NCBI GenBank assembly: GCA_012845835.1 | Contig: JABAKD010000016.1 | Location: 10,785,007 to 10,849,006, forward strand | Direction: 5' to 3' | From: Undaria pinnatifida | Taxonomy: Eukaryota > Sar > Phaeophyceae > Laminariales > Alariaceae | Length of the DNA: 64,000 nt | In this document: positions 1-12,019 of the stretch, piece after piece | Position numbering within the stretch: the first letter of the stretch is position 1 | Layout: each line of letters starts with the position of its first letter | Translations under genes and position numbers: made by a program | The notes under the pieces: generated by a model | Seen by the model: the letters and a program-made list of their open reading frames with translations, nothing else | The model's database searches: none | What the model was told of the DNA's origin: nothing

Positions 1-182
1 ACATTATTAACAGACCAAAGGGACTGCTCGTCATCGTCGTCAGGTTGCATTTTCGTTTTCCTCGCACACAATCAGTTGTTTGGGTTAATTGTTGTTGGGT
101 TAATTGGGTACAGAACTCCTCCGTGAAAAAGTTTCAGGAGAAAAATAATTTGTCCACCTCTCTCTACCGTGGCATGCGTCCG

Positions 183-460
183 GACGCGTGCTACGATAGA
201 GATGCACCACTTTTTTGCTGGGATTCTTCACTCTAGAAGGTTAACAAAAAATCTTCTTAACCCAGAAACCGATTTGATCCCGGATGAAAAATCAAAAACT
301 GCTACGATGATCCCGGATGAAAAAAGTACATGGTCTGGCGATACAACGAGACTTATGTACAAAAATAACAGCTTGTTGCCGACGATTTTGAGTCAAGGAC
401 AGCCCCGTCGTTCAGAAAAAAATTCGGGCAAAAAGTGCTCCCTCTATCGCAGCACGCGTC
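183..460. mobile_element. Family A TIR element (MITE-like), copy
   Basis: The element begins with GACGCGTGCTACGATAGAG and ends with its near-perfect inverted complement, CTCTATCGCAGCACGCGTC. The interior carries the family's usual blocks: a T-run after the left TIR, a GATCCCGGATGAAAAA block, and a TCATTCAGAAAA-like block before the right TIR. There is no coding capacity, so it is a non-autonomous DNA transposon by structure. A clear target-site duplication was not found. Confidence 0.7.
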
Positions 461-517
461 TCAGGGGTATGGTATAACTATTTTAGGCCACAAAATTTTT
501 AGGACTGTCGGGGCTCT

Positions 518-713
518 CCAACTTCAACTTCAACTGCAAATTCAAATGCAACTTCAACTGCAAATTCAACTTCAACTTCAAATTTCAAATTTCAAATTTC
601 AAATTCAAATTCAAATTCAAATTCAAATTCAAATTCAAATTCAAATTAAACTCAAAATAAAACTCAACTCCAAGTTCAACTTCAACTTTTCAACTTTCAA
701 CTTGGACTTCAAC
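518..713. repeat. TTCAAA/TTCAAC hexamer-type microsatellite
   Basis: About 195 bp of six-base units (TTCAAC, TTCAAA) that are perfect in the centre and degenerate at the edges. An open frame runs through it and reads as alternating Q, I and L residues. That is a by-product of the repeat, not a gene. Confidence 0.9.
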
Positions 714-904
714 TGACAAACTACCCAATCAATATCGTCGAAATTTCGCTTGCATTGTGAAGCTCTTATTTCGTTATATTGTGTAGGTCATGGATTTATA
801 TTCATTCATCGGGGTTAGCGTAGAACGTTACAAATTTTAGGGTGAGATACAGATTTTGATGAGAGCTGCTGCTCACAAAGTGAGGCAACCTAAGATAATA
901 TAGG

Positions 905-1135
905 CAAAAAGAAACCCATACCGCGGCATGAAACACGTGCTACGGGAGAGAGGTGGCGCCCACTTTTTTTTTTTTCCAAGGCTGAGCCATCCCACGGTAT
1001 AGGAGTGCGGCAAACAAATTCTGAGCTCCTAACCAACGTTTTGAGGAGCTCAATGTACCTCATCATCCCGAAACATGACTTCGAAGGCATCTGTTCGCGC
1101 AACCCGACCAAGCTTCTAGATGCCCTGGTTCGAAA
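905..1135 (-). repeat. Family B interspersed repeat
   Basis: Contains the family block TTGGTCGGGTTGCGCGAAC (reverse strand here), followed by CCTTCGAAGTCATG and a GAGCTC inverted motif. Related copies lie near 2460-2650, 2940-3560, 30760-30950, 41090-41210, 54070-54170 and 57790-57935. Its class is unknown. No coding sequence was recognised from 1136 to 1900. Confidence 0.6.
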
Positions 1136-1900
1136 ACAAGTTATACCCGTGGTAAACTGATTCGACTAACCGGTATTTTCTCACGCGGCGAGAGGCTCAA
1201 CCGCTCAGAAACCTTTTTCGGTTCGAAATGTGCATGCCACCCCTGCCGGTCATGGGACGACTCGGCTCCTCATTTGACGAACTCTTAAGATTCATCCCCA
1301 CCCAAAAACCGATCTCGAGAAAAAGCAAAGCGCAGCACCCCTATAATAACAGGAGCAACTATATCCAGGCCTAGCTCTATCTAGGATTTGTTTTGTCTTT
1401 TGGAACTTGAAAAAAAGTGAAACTCCACGAAATTCGGTTAAGGAGTCCTGCCATTTATGGAGATCATTGGCCAAAAAGTGCTATAACACCGCTGTCGTAG
1501 CAGCGCTTGATGACGTGAGTACAGAGGAAGTCTATCGTAGCTCGGCGTAGACCCACGTATGTATGTGTTGGAGATGTGCCTGTCTCTTTCATGAGAACTT
1601 ACACGCCCCACGGCACGCGCGATCGAAACGTCACACACAGCTCCTTGCAAAGAAGACGAGTTTGGACGAAATCCTCGACCTCACCGCCGAATGAAGCGTG
1701 TTGTTCATTTGTATTGTTGAAAAAACGGGAAAGGTTTCCAGCCTAACCCGTCTCGAGGCGTTACTTTGTTTTACCTCGATCACTCCCGGAAGTACTTAGC
1801 GTGAATTAAACTAAAAGGATCTCCGTGAACACTGAAAAACGTTCTTTGTTTATTTCCCCGTCCGAATATTGTGCGGGCTCACGAGCTTCAACGTGGATCA

Positions 1901-2174
1901 GACGCGTGCTACGATGGAGGTATACCTTTTTTTGGCGACAAACTTTTTTCTTAATGACGGGGCTCCTTAACCCAAAATAATTGGGAAAAAACGGCCGTTT
2001 TTTTGCATGATTCTCGTCGTGTACCCAGGTCATGGGGTTTTTCACCCGGTGTAATAGCAGTCTTGATTTTTCTCTCCAAAAGTTAGCTTTTGGGAGAAGG
2101 TCTTAAGCTCCCGAATCGAGGGGGTAGTGTTAAGAAAAAAAAGCGGCGCGGGCGCCTCTATCGTAGCACGCGTC
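1901..2174. mobile_element. Family A TIR element, copy
   Basis: The left end is GACGCGTGCTACGATGGAGG and the right end is CTCTATCGTAGCACGCGTC. The internal order is the reverse of the 183-460 copy: the CTTAACCCAAAAT block is on the left and the CTTAAGCTCCCGAAT block on the right. The element is about 274 bp long and non-coding. Confidence 0.72.
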
Positions 2175-2454
2175 ATCACTCACGTACGTCCCCAGGACAG
2201 AGACAAGAACCCCAAAGGGAAACCCCCAAAAAAAATGGAAAAAAAAAACTATTCGCGAAATCTTGGAAAAAAAAAAAGCTTAATAAGATGGGTGTACCTC
2301 TTCTTGTCTGAAAAAAAGAGTCATCCAACGGTTGGGGTTGCAGTTGATGCTTTCACCAAAAATGTTTTCGTCCGATTCAATCTCCTCAATCAAGTGACTA
2401 GCGGCTAGTCATTAGTGAAGTAATTTCACGGGTACGGCGTCTTTTTTAGGACCT

Positions 2455-3790
2455 TTAATAGGACATGTGCGATAGAAGCTTGGTCGGGTTGCGCGAACGA
2501 AAGCCTTCGAGGTCATCATGTAGTACAGCGTGGGATATTTTTTAGGGAGCTCCTCATGTTGTTAGGAGCTCAGAAAAAAAGCTTAGAATCTTCTGCTGCA
2601 CCCCTGTAGCGTTGGGATGGCTCTCCGGCTTTGAATCGATCTGTCGACTCGTGTCACGGCAGAGACGCACGCTGTGATAGAGGTACACCATTTCTTGGCT
2701 GAAACGGTTTCTGAATGTCGGGGCTCCCTTAACCCGAAATCATCCGAGAAAAAAAAACGCCATTTTTTTTTTTTGCAAGATTCTCGTTGTGTACCTAGGC
2801 CATGGGGTTTTTCATCGAGGGTAGCACTTTTTTTTTTCTCCCAATCAGTTCTTGGGAGAGGTCTTAAGCTCCCAAATCGAGAAAACCTCAGAAAAGAAAG
2901 CGGTCCCACGGTAGGGGTTGCAGTTGCTGTATTAACTAATAGTATAGACGAGCCATCCCACGGTAGGGGTGCAAGCATCAGTCCCTGAGCTCCTCTCCTC
3001 ACGTGAGGAACTCAATATCTCACCCGATACTACATGACTTCGAAGGCATTCGTTCGCACAACCCGACGAAGCTTCTATGCCTTAGTCCTAACGAAACAAT
3101 GTGTGCTCGTGAAATTGCTTCACTCACCGGTAGTTCCTCACATGAGGGAGCTCAATCGGCCAGAGGGTACACCTTTTTTTGGCGCAAAAAGTGCAACCTC
3201 CTGCTGCTGTGGGGTGACTCTGTGTTCGTAACGTGCCAGAATTGCCGGAAGTTCCTCACATGAGGGCGCTCAATCGGCCAGAAGGTATACCTTTTTTTGG
3301 CGCAAAAAGTCCAAACCCCTGCCGTGGTGTGACTCTGTTAGAGAGTCTATGGTAGCACGCGTCCAGAGAGAGGCAGGTAGGTGGAGGTAGATCCTTCCCA
3401 CGCTGGGGGTGCAGCAGAAGATTCTAAGAAGTTTATGGGAAGCTATCCCCTAAAACGTGAGGATCTCCACAACAACTCGCGCGAAACATGAACTTCGAAA
3501 GCGTTCATTCTCGCGAACCGACCAACGTTTCCATGCGTTAGAAGAGTGCTAAAACGAACATAATACTTCGCAAAACAAAGTCATAGAAACCAATGGGTTC
3601 TGGAGCTCAATCCCCGGTCAGACACGTTTGGCTCAAAACGTGCAACCACTATAATATACCGTGTGGGGTGACTCGGTACAACCCGTGTTTTCCTTTCGAG
3701 GGTGGTCATTCATTCAGGAGCTCTATACATAAGCTGATTTTGCGTAAACTGAAATTGCAACCCAAACCAATTGCCTAGGTATGCCAAAAC
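2455..3790. repeat. Mosaic of family A and B repeat fragments
   Basis: A family A copy lacking its right TIR lies at about 2664-2905 (GACGCACGCTGTGATAGAGG left end). It is surrounded by family B fragments recognisable by TTCGAAGGCATTCGTTCGC and by CCCACGGTAGGGGTGCA. Short open frames here cross repeat boundaries and show no protein signature. Confidence 0.55.
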
Positions 3791-3968
3791 ATTCACCTTG
3801 CGAGCCAATACAATGAATCACATTCGGACGATTTTAGAATTGCAACCGGATTATGACCAAACCCATAGCCTAGGTATACGAAGCATTTACATTGACCTTG
3901 CGAGGTAATGTAATAAATCACAATCTGACAATTCTAAAATTGCAACCCCATAATGACCAAGGCCATGA

Positions 3969-4454
3969 TGTTAAGGTATTAGTGGGGTATTACAGTAGTA
4001 TGTTTGACCACTTGCAAAAGGTTCACCAATAGCTTACCCAAACTAAGCCTTATAACACTCTCCCCCCCTGAAACGGCAGGATAGCAGGTCGGCCGCATAT
4101 ACGGGCGGACCTGTCAATATCCAAGCGGTTTCGTTTCCTGGGGATACCGGGGAGAGTATTTTCAAGTTCGAGACGGGGAAAGTCCGAAGAAGTTTATTTG
4201 TTGTGGTGGATGGTGGGATTCGAACCCACGACCCAAAAAAAACATGGTCTGTCAACGACGCCATTTGTTAACGTATTAGGGAAAGTCTGAAAAAGTTTAT
4301 TTATTGTGGTGGATGGTGGGATTCGAACCCACGACCCAAAAAAAAACATGGTCTGTCAACGACGCCATTTGTTAAGGTACTAGTGGGGTATTAGTCCGTT
4401 TGATCACTTACTAAAGGTTAAGCAATCGCCTTACCCAAACTAAGCCTTATAACA
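3969..4454 (-). mobile_element. TRIM element (miniature LTR retroelement), internally duplicated copy
   Basis: Terminal direct repeats lie at 3969-4057 and 4370-4454. On the minus strand each starts TGTTATAAGG and ends CCTTAACA. Inside the 5' repeat (minus sense) is TGGCGTCGTTGACAGACC at 4367-4350, two to three bases from the LTR, which fits a tRNA primer-binding site. A polypurine tract (complement of 4058-4070) abuts the 3' LTR. The PBS-proximal block, including a tRNA B-box-like GGTTCGAATCCC, is duplicated in tandem. There is no coding capacity. A second copy is at 10428-10800. Confidence 0.72.
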
Positions 4455-4479
4455 CAATAGGGGAGTGATCCCACGGTAG

Positions 4480-4680
4480 GCAATATATTTTCTTGCGCAC
4501 AAATTGAATTACGGAAAGCGCGAGAGCGTGAGTTAGCAACACTCGATGGGAAATCGACGAACAGTGCGATTGCTAAACCCTATGCGCGATAAAAATTGAA
4601 GGCAAGAACCGGGGGGGCAGAAGGGGCGACACATACATGTGGGCACGGCTTGTCCAGAAGCTGGAAAGTAGATGTGTGTG
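4480..4680 (+). repeat. SINE-like family, body copy
   Basis: Shares ATGCGCGATAAAAATTGAAG, a G-run and CACGGCTTGTCCAGAAG with copies at about 32160-32275, 44835-45050 (minus) and 59095-59225. The 44.8 kb copy carries a tRNA-like head. This copy has only the body. Confidence 0.55.
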
Positions 4681-4734
4681 AAAAAAAATGAAAATGAAAA
4701 TGTAGACTATATATCGAATCACATTCCGACGGTT

Positions 4735-4855
4735 TTATCGATTTTAATAATAGGTCATTAATAATAGTGATTAATAGGTGATTAATAGGTGATTAATAGG
4801 GTATTAATAGGTTATTTTACTGGGTTATTAATAGATCATTGGTAAATTAACGAAC
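4735..4855. repeat. AT-rich TTAATAGGTGA tandem repeat
   Basis: Ten to eleven bp units of the type GATTAATAGGT, repeated with variation. No function is evident. Confidence 0.7.
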
Positions 4856-5149
4856 CTCGTCATTCAGAAATAAAAAAAAAGAGTGCTACCTCTAGATCGC
4901 AGCACGCATCTACCCCACCTGCTGCCCTGCTCCATCCGCCCATACCACAACATGCTCATCAATATTTGGCTTCCGGACGTGTGCACGCTCGGAATGTGGA
5001 TTCTCGGCGCAGGTAAGGTCAAAATATGGTACCCCGCGAGTTGTTCGCGGACTTCTCAAGGATCGTCCCAAGGGTAGACAACGGCAAACTTCGCGGGTCT
5101 TTTTAAGGGTCATGTCAACCCGGCCCATGACAAAGTAAGCGTATCGCAA

Positions 5150-5430
5150 GTTTCCGGCCTGGCCCGGTCCGCGATACTCTCAGATCGCGGATTTAGGCCC
5201 CGGTTTGGCCCTTGAGATTTCCAGGCAAGATCCCCCCGGCCTGGCCCACCCGGCCCGTGACATTTGCAGAACTTTCAAGCTCGGTTCGGCCCGGCCCGCG
5301 ATTTTTGCAAACTTTCAAACCCGATCCGGTCCGATCCGATCCGCGGCCCGGCGCGACCCGGCCCGGCCTGTGGGATTTTCAGATAATATGCAAACCCGAC
5401 CCCGCCCGGGCGCGGCCCGTGAAACTTTTA
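5150..5430. repeat. Degenerate GGCCCG/GACCCG repeat tract
   Basis: GC-rich and imperfect. It shares flanking phrases (CCCG-GCGATTTTTGCAAACTTTCAAACCCGA type) with the GGGTC arrays at 25.5, 37.4 and 59.5 kb. It looks like a decayed member of that family. Open frames here are rich in P, R and A and are not credible genes. Confidence 0.6.
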
Positions 5431-7705
5431 TCTGCCCTTGTCCTTGCCCGCGGGCTACAAGCCTGCCGGCGCAGACACCCAGAATAGTCCATAAAAGGTT
5501 CGAGCTGTCACACTTTACATACCTCCGTCCTATGCTGTCGATGCGCACATAAGTCCCCCCTCAATGTTAATGCGGGGAGGCAAACTAAAAATGATGCATT
5601 TAGTCCCTGGTAATAATTAATTGCAACATACGTTCCGCGTAGTAATCAAAATCCCGACGCATGTACTGAAATGCGACCGATAGCAAAAACGTGTGGTAGG
5701 CGGTCGCGGGGTAATGATGGAATGGGAAAACGGAAGAAACGCGGTTTTATCAAGCAAGCGAAGCGCGGGCGGGTGATGCAAGGGAAACTGCACATAAGAG
5801 CACTCGATTCACATCGGGCTGCATCGTATATGTACGGTGTGTGCAACGCTAGTTGACAAGCGAAAGTATACATATCAACAGCAAGTCGTATGTCTCGTAG
5901 AAGAGCAGCGGGACGTGTTGTACTGCGACCGGCCCAGGTAATAAAATGTATACTTCGAAGTATCACTGGAGCGTTACAACCGACGCGTCTCGTTTTTGTC
6001 CTCGGCCCAACCGCCAAGGGGCGTGGGTGTTCAGTCGAACGACACATTATTTTGAGATGGAGTATGTCCGGCATTTCCTCCCCCCCCCTCCTTCCGTTAT
6101 CTTTTCTTCCGAGCGCCTCATCGACAAGACCGACCACATGCAGTATACAAATATATATATATATATATATCTGCGCCGAAAGGGAGAGTTAGCGATCCGG
6201 CACGCCTCCAACACTCTACGAACAGTTCTTCTACGAGAAGATTCAAGTGAAAATTTCACCGTGCATCTACTACAGCGCTACAACTACTACCAAGACCACC
6301 ATTACGAGTTTTTCGAAACGACATCGACCTTTTGGCTGTACGGCGACAAGTTTCTTACACTCACTCGCTTCGAGCCATGAACCGACCCGACAACCCCCGC
6401 GAGCCAACTGGCCATGAACCAGAGGGCAAGGTGAGGATGCGTGTATGTTCTCTTTACTGTAGTATAATTGTTAGTGCTTTCGCGCCCTAGAACAGCGGGG
6501 GGGGCATGTCGATGATGACCGCTCGTTTCAAGGTACGGCAGGAATCGTTTTCGATTTGATACCCTAGGCATGCTGGGATCATCGCTTGTTCGCATTCGTT
6601 TGTTTTAAATCCGGACAGCGATTCCCAATATAGCCTCGAGTAGTGGATGGCGCAGCGGTGGAGAAGGTACGAGCAGAGTTATGCAGTACCTGGTATGTGC
6701 GCAGTGATGTCGCGTCCTGCCACCATGGTGTGCTTGCTTCACGAACGCGCGATATATTTAGATCATTCCGTTTACATTTGGTTTTGGCTTCAATTCGAGA
6801 GCCGGCTTGTTAGTCCTCGGATAGTACAAGCAAAAGGGAACCCCAATCCCCGCTAAGAACCGTGGTGCTACCCTCTGGCTAGCCGTGCAGCAGCAAAATA
6901 TCAAGCCGACCGTTCCGGCGCTAGTTTTGCCGCGGAGGGGCCGTGGTGAACATAAGACAGGACATCAAGACAACAGATCTAGGTCGTAGTGAGACGACCC
7001 TCGGCGATGCACCCTCGTTTGGGGGGACAAAATACTTAGAAGTAGTGCACAAAGAGGTTGAACAGCAAAAAAATATCCCGAAGCAATCGCGTGCTTCTGT
7101 GTGTGTGCGATGCATGTCATCACGGATGTCTCTCGTTCGCCCTCGTTATCGTCAGCTTACGCCACTCCACCCGAAGGACAACTAATATATATACACCACT
7201 GTATTACGCACGATAGCATACAGCAGGGTATGGCTGGCTACCTCCCTCGGTCATCGATCGATGGGGAGCAGTGTTGGCCCGGAGGCGCTTGATGAACGGT
7301 CGCGAGAAAGACTTAATTTCTACCGAGAACACTTCTTAATGATAAAACGAAAACGTTAGGAGACGCTAGACACTCGCAACCAAGGCTTCATATCCCCTGT
7401 TTTCGGTGCTGGATTTGAGCCGACTCGCGCGAGTGACTCTGTACCACACCGACGAAAAATAAAATAGAGCGTTTGCCTGGCGCAGCGTAGCTATAACCAT
7501 TCCAAAATGCGGATTCATATCGCGAAATTAGAGAGGAGAGTACGAAATCTTAATGTCGCGAAGAGAACAGGGAGGTCATCTCGTCGTGCGAACGACCCCG
7601 AGCCACGGCAAGAAAAAAAAAAAAAAAGTGACCCCCCGCACCGTAGACTTGGAGTTTCCATTACCATAGTGGTGCACAATGCTCTGTCTGAACAGCTTAC
7701 GAGCG
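5431..7705. other. No recognisable gene
   Basis: I see no conserved protein motif on either strand. The longest open frame (5646-6137, minus, 163 codons) has no domain, signal peptide or sensible composition. A short (TA)n run lies at about 6157-6175. Confidence 0.5.
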
Positions 7706-7873
7706 TTCTACGGTAGCCCCCCCAACTTTTCTTTAACGAAATGGCCGGTTTTGAAACCAGCTCCCGGCCGTGTCTCCTGCATACGGTGCCCTTTGCCACC
7801 CCGACGCCATCGTTCAATAGTCAAACGTCGGTTAAAGAAAACCGCTGGTTTTGGGGGGGGGGCTGTCGTAGAA
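7706..7873 (+). mobile_element. Family C MITE-like element, short copy
   Basis: The left end TTCTACGGTAGCCCCCCCAA and the right end TTGGGGG..GCTGTCGTAGAA form inverted repeats built on a C-run/G-run. The inner block AAACCAGCTCCCGGCCGT is shared with copies at 58727-58885 (partial), 60728-60980, 61027-61288 (inverted) and 62867-63110. Confidence 0.7.
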
Positions 7874-9936
7874 TCAGTCTTACGTCACATCCACATGCCC
7901 CACACCTACTCCATCAGTATCCCTCCGAATTCTTCCCTCCCCCCCCTGTCTGAATGGTGGTCTCGTAGAGAAAGCTTGTGTCGGTGCATCCCCTTGCACG
8001 GAATCGCGACTTGAGCGGTCAACGAGGTATATTCAAGTAAAAGCTTCCTTACGTTTCGAACGCCTTTCGTGAATAAGGACCTTTCGTTCGTTCTTCCTTC
8101 GATTCCCTCCGCCAGCCGGTCGATGCGCTGACTCCCTGACCAAGGCGAGCAAAGCTTACCACCGCAAGGGTGGCAAGGTTTTGGCTGCGCTCGATGAACG
8201 ACACACTATCCTTGGCGAGCGTAGTGGTTGATCTTTAGTGGCTCAGAGTTGGAGGCAGCTGACTCCATCTTGATACGCGCTGCCAGCCCGCATGCTAACC
8301 ATTGCTTGTGAGTCGGCATGTGCGACGGCGAGGAGTCTCGCTTGGTTGCGGTACCCTGACCGCGTAGCGTCCGGACCGCCGCCCCCCTCGATAGCCATTT
8401 TCATGTGGATGTTCCTGTCAGCGTCGAAAGGCACTCGGCTTTCCTTCGTTCGGCGGACGGACAGCCGCCTGGTGATGTGGGACAGCGGGTGGACTACACC
8501 AAGCGCACGGTGAGGGGACAACTTCAAGGCCTTTTATTGCAGTGGCTCGGGATCACTCGCGCGACTGATCCCCCTGTTTTTTCGCCGTGTTATCAATAAT
8601 ACTTCTTTATTGTAGGGTGGAGATATGAATCCGCAGGGAAATAAAGAGAAATATTATTGGAAATCGGGAACCGATAAGAATAAGATGTTGTTTGTTGTTC
8701 ATAGAGAGAATTCGGCGTTATGGTTCATAGTGTTTTTTGCGGAGTACGTATACGTAGCTTACTTCGACAGCAGCAACTGGCATTGTTTGGTTGATCGCGC
8801 TTGTGGAGATACCAAGTGTGCTGCGCCACTCTCAGAAAATAGCCAAAAGTATTTTTGCCAGTGTAAGGTATAGGTATGTAGAGTCACTCTTGCCACTGGC
8901 TTAAACCCGGTAATGAGAGAGAAAGGATACCCCCGCACACACGGTAGCCTTGGCCACTACGATTAGTAGTGGTTGATGCTGGTTAGTCTGCGCGCCTGTT
9001 TGCTGCTATAATTGTGCACGGCACGTGTTGACATCCGTTGGACCGGAGCGGGGCCGCCCCACCAAAAATCAACAAGAGTTCCTCCATTCCCAGGAAAAAA
9101 CATCCCATGAGTATCCCGGGCGGGTATGAACCGGGACGAGTCCCCGGGCCCCGCCATCAAACAAGCGACAGCGCGCCCGGTCCCATATAGGTCCCCGTCT
9201 ACGAGTCTTGGCGAGATCTCTGGTCTGGCCCCCGCCGATCAAGTCGCTCGCATGCATCCACCGGGCGTGCGGACTTTGGAGGGCCGGTCGAAAGGAGCAA
9301 CGCACCGTTTGTGCCGAAACCAGCCCACCTGAACCCCCAGCCTGTTCTGCAGCGTATGGAAGTTTACAGTGTCGGCGCCGCATAGCGGCCACACCTCCAT
9401 CTGAGAGACTACCGTGAAGCCATATCTGCTTTCGAGCGGAAAGCCCTGTCCCGCCAGCTTTCCGGGACTGCTGTGCGTTCTCCATCGTCTTCGTATCCCT
9501 GTACGATGCGGGGGGGGGGGGGGGTCTATCGAACAGCTCTTACCTTGTCTAATTTGGTTTGTTGATATTGTTTGTGTTACATGAACTACCAGGTATTATT
9601 GGCGAAGCTTGTCGGTTTCTGATACCCGTCGCACCCGTAACCTACACCGGCCCACCAAGAAGTATGCGGGGCAAATAGATAGTCATGTTGAACCTGCGTT
9701 TTCTACTACGGCTGGGGCTATGCACAAAGGAGCAAGAGGGTTCCAGCAAGGACAGGCTCCATCGAAGCAAGCAAAACATACACAAGTACATGAAAACACT
9801 CACCGAGCCTCATACAGCAAGCAGGGGCGGGCATTGCGGCCAGTTTACCATTATTATTGAAGAAGTAGTATAACCGCCCCCGGTACACAGCAAAGCAGCG
9901 CAGCTTTTGTGGACAAGCCGTGTCGCGCTACAGGCG
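7874..9936. other. No recognisable gene
   Basis: Two frames near 8243-8530 and 9069-9485 are open for 94-138 codons but show no domain. A poly-G run lies at about 9510-9523. Nothing else can be supported. Confidence 0.45.
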
Positions 9937-10241
9937 CATGCTAGGATACGAGAGGTGGTAGGTGTGGAACATTTCGCCTGAAATGGTTTCTGAATGGCGA
10001 CGGGGCTCCTTAACCTAAAATCGCCGGGGAAAAAAAAAAAAAAACGGCCATTTTTTTCGAGTGATTCTCGTCGCCTACCTAGTAGGCCATATTTATGGGA
10101 TTTTCATCACAGACAGGCATCATAGCAGTTTCGATTTTTTCTCCAAATAAGTTTTTGGGGAGAGGTCGTTTTAAGCTCCCAAATTGAGGAGTAGTAGTAT
10201 TAGAAAAAAAAGCGGTGTGCACCTCTATCGTAGCCCGCGTC
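9937..10241. mobile_element. Family A TIR element, copy with decayed left end
   Basis: The left end is degenerate (GCGCATGCTAGGATACGAGAGG). The right end CCTCTATCGTAGCCCGCGTC is well preserved. The internal blocks TTCTGAATGGCGACGGGGCT and TTAAGCTCCCAAATTGAGG match other members. Confidence 0.6.
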
Positions 10242-10354
10242 TAACTCTTCTACATGCTTCTCCCTCCTACACTATCGGCGCGCATACCTTTCCCCCCCCC
10301 CGACATTTATGCGAGGGGGCATAGTGAAAAGGACGTATGTTTTTACCTGCGAGT

Positions 10355-10990
10355 GACGCGTGTTACGATAGAGGTATCACGCCACGTTTTTTTCTGGGGT
10401 TCCTCATTTGGGGAGCTCAAGAGCTCTTGTTATAAGGCTTAGTTTGGGTAAGCTATCGGTTAACCAGTTGCAAGTGGTCAAACGGACTAATGCCCCACTA
10501 ATTCCTTAACAAATGGCGTCGTCGACAGACCATGGGTTTTTGGGTCGTGGGTTCGATCCCCACCATCCACAATAATAAACTTTTCAGATTTTCCCCATGT
10601 CGAACTTGAAAAATACTCTTCCTGGTATCCCCAGGAAATGAAACGGCTTGGATATTGACAGAGGTCCGCCGTATATCCGGCCGACCTGCTATCCCGCCGT
10701 TTCAGGGGGGGAGAGTGTTATAAGGCTTGGTTTGGGTAAGCTATCGGTTAACCAGTTGCAAGTGGTCAAACGGACTAATGCCCCACTAATAACCTTAACA
10801 CTCTCCCAAAAACCGTTTTGGAGAAAACATATAACCCACCAGATAGATGAAAAAGCCCGTGGCTGAGGTACACAACGAGAACCGCGTGCAAAAAAAAATG
10901 TCTATTTCCGACGATTTTTGGGTTAAGGAGCGCCGTCATTCAGAAAACACTTTCGCCAAAAAACGGTATACCTCTGTCGTAGCACGCGTC
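10355..10990. mobile_element. Family A TIR element interrupted by a TRIM
   Basis: Left end GACGCGTGTTACGATAGAGG and right end CCTCTGTCGTAGCACGCGTC bound a family A element of normal content. A 373 bp TRIM lies inside it at 10428-10800. Removing the TRIM and one CTCT copy restores the usual GGGAGCTCAAGAGCTCTCCC region of family A. The insertion order is therefore readable: the TRIM came after the family A element. Confidence 0.72.
10428..10800 (+). mobile_element. TRIM element (terminal-repeat retrotransposon in miniature)
   Basis: The 84 bp LTR 10428-10511 and 85 bp LTR 10716-10800 both start TG and end CA. A putative primer-binding site TGGCGTCGTCGACAGACC starts at 10514, two bases inside the 5' LTR. 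The polypurine tract AGGGGGGGAGAG (10704-10715) directly abuts the 3' LTR. Four-base CTCT flanks (10424-10427, 10801-10804) fit a target-site duplication. The internal region is about 204 bp with no ORF, so mobilisation would need proteins from another element. Confidence 0.8.
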
Positions 10991-12019
10991 GAATACGATA
11001 GCTTGTATGGGACGATGAAACATGCGTGATGGCATTTATGATACGAAACGCCCTCCAGAGCGAGAACGTGAGTCGGGGGGTGTCGCAGACGATGCGGAGG
11101 GCCACCACACATGATATGTGTGGAACGGAATTGTTGAGTCGACACGGATGAGTCCAGTACACGCGAAGGAAACCCGGCTCTCGGTGTCATTAGTTCGGGG
11201 CGTGCGTATGTGCGCTTGTATGATATATGTGCGTTGTATGTTCGTGTGATGTGCAGTTTTTAGTGCCCAGGCAAGGTTTATCTTGTACCCACAAGGACCA
11301 ACGTCACGGTAAGGGGGGCACCTCCGTTTTCATATGGCATTTTTGTCGCGAAACAACCAAAGCACGATTGGTTAAGACTTGCAAAGCAAAAAAAAACGAA
11401 GGGGCACCGCGCGTGCATGCGAGTGGGCCTGTGCCGCGGAAAAAACATAAGGCCCCAGCCGTGCTCTCCCTACGATAGCCTTGGGGAGAACGCGCTTCCT
11501 CATATCAGCTTACGGTGTTGGAAAACAAGCATTCGATGTGACATCGAGGAGTAGGTGATGCTGCTTGCTGCTTTCTGTGCTTAAAGAGTGGGCTCTTCCC
11601 CGCGAGTTGAACGCACACACCACCAACAGGGGCAGCAGTACAATTTTGATAAGAGTACAGCAGCAACAAAGCTCATGTTGCAACCGATTTGGGACTCGAG
11701 AGGGAAAGATTGACGAAAGAGGTGACAACGACTACTGCTGTAACATTCCGTCGTCGCTGTAATTCGTGTATATAGGTCGGGATTAGCCAGGCTTCTCTGT
11801 TGCGGCATGAGATCACATCCATACCGGTTGCTGCTTTGACCTTCCCTCGCGGCCGTAGCTCATTTGTCTCTTGTCAGCATTCCCGCGGGCCGCTTCTCAT
11901 CCTTATCTCAGCATCCCCAAACTCCTACATTGACCTCAAATATAGTTGCTTCGGCTTCGCTTTCTATTTTGGGGACGCTGCATATAGCTGTCTGCGACGG
12001 GCCACCTGCACTATCTGCA
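10991..12019. other. No recognisable gene
   Basis: Only short open frames without domains. No RNA gene or repeat array was recognised here. Confidence 0.45.

Noticed and set aside
4200..4370. tRNA pseudogenes with GGTTCGAATCCC
   Set aside because: The sequence lies inside a TRIM element between LTRs. No complete cloverleaf can be drawn.
5646..6137. 163-codon minus-strand open frame
   Set aside because: No recognisable domain or presequence. Frames on the other strand are equally open.
8100..8530. Relic of a retrotransposon RNase H region
   Set aside because: A few acidic/aromatic residues suggested it, but no catalytic pattern or conserved spacing could be found.
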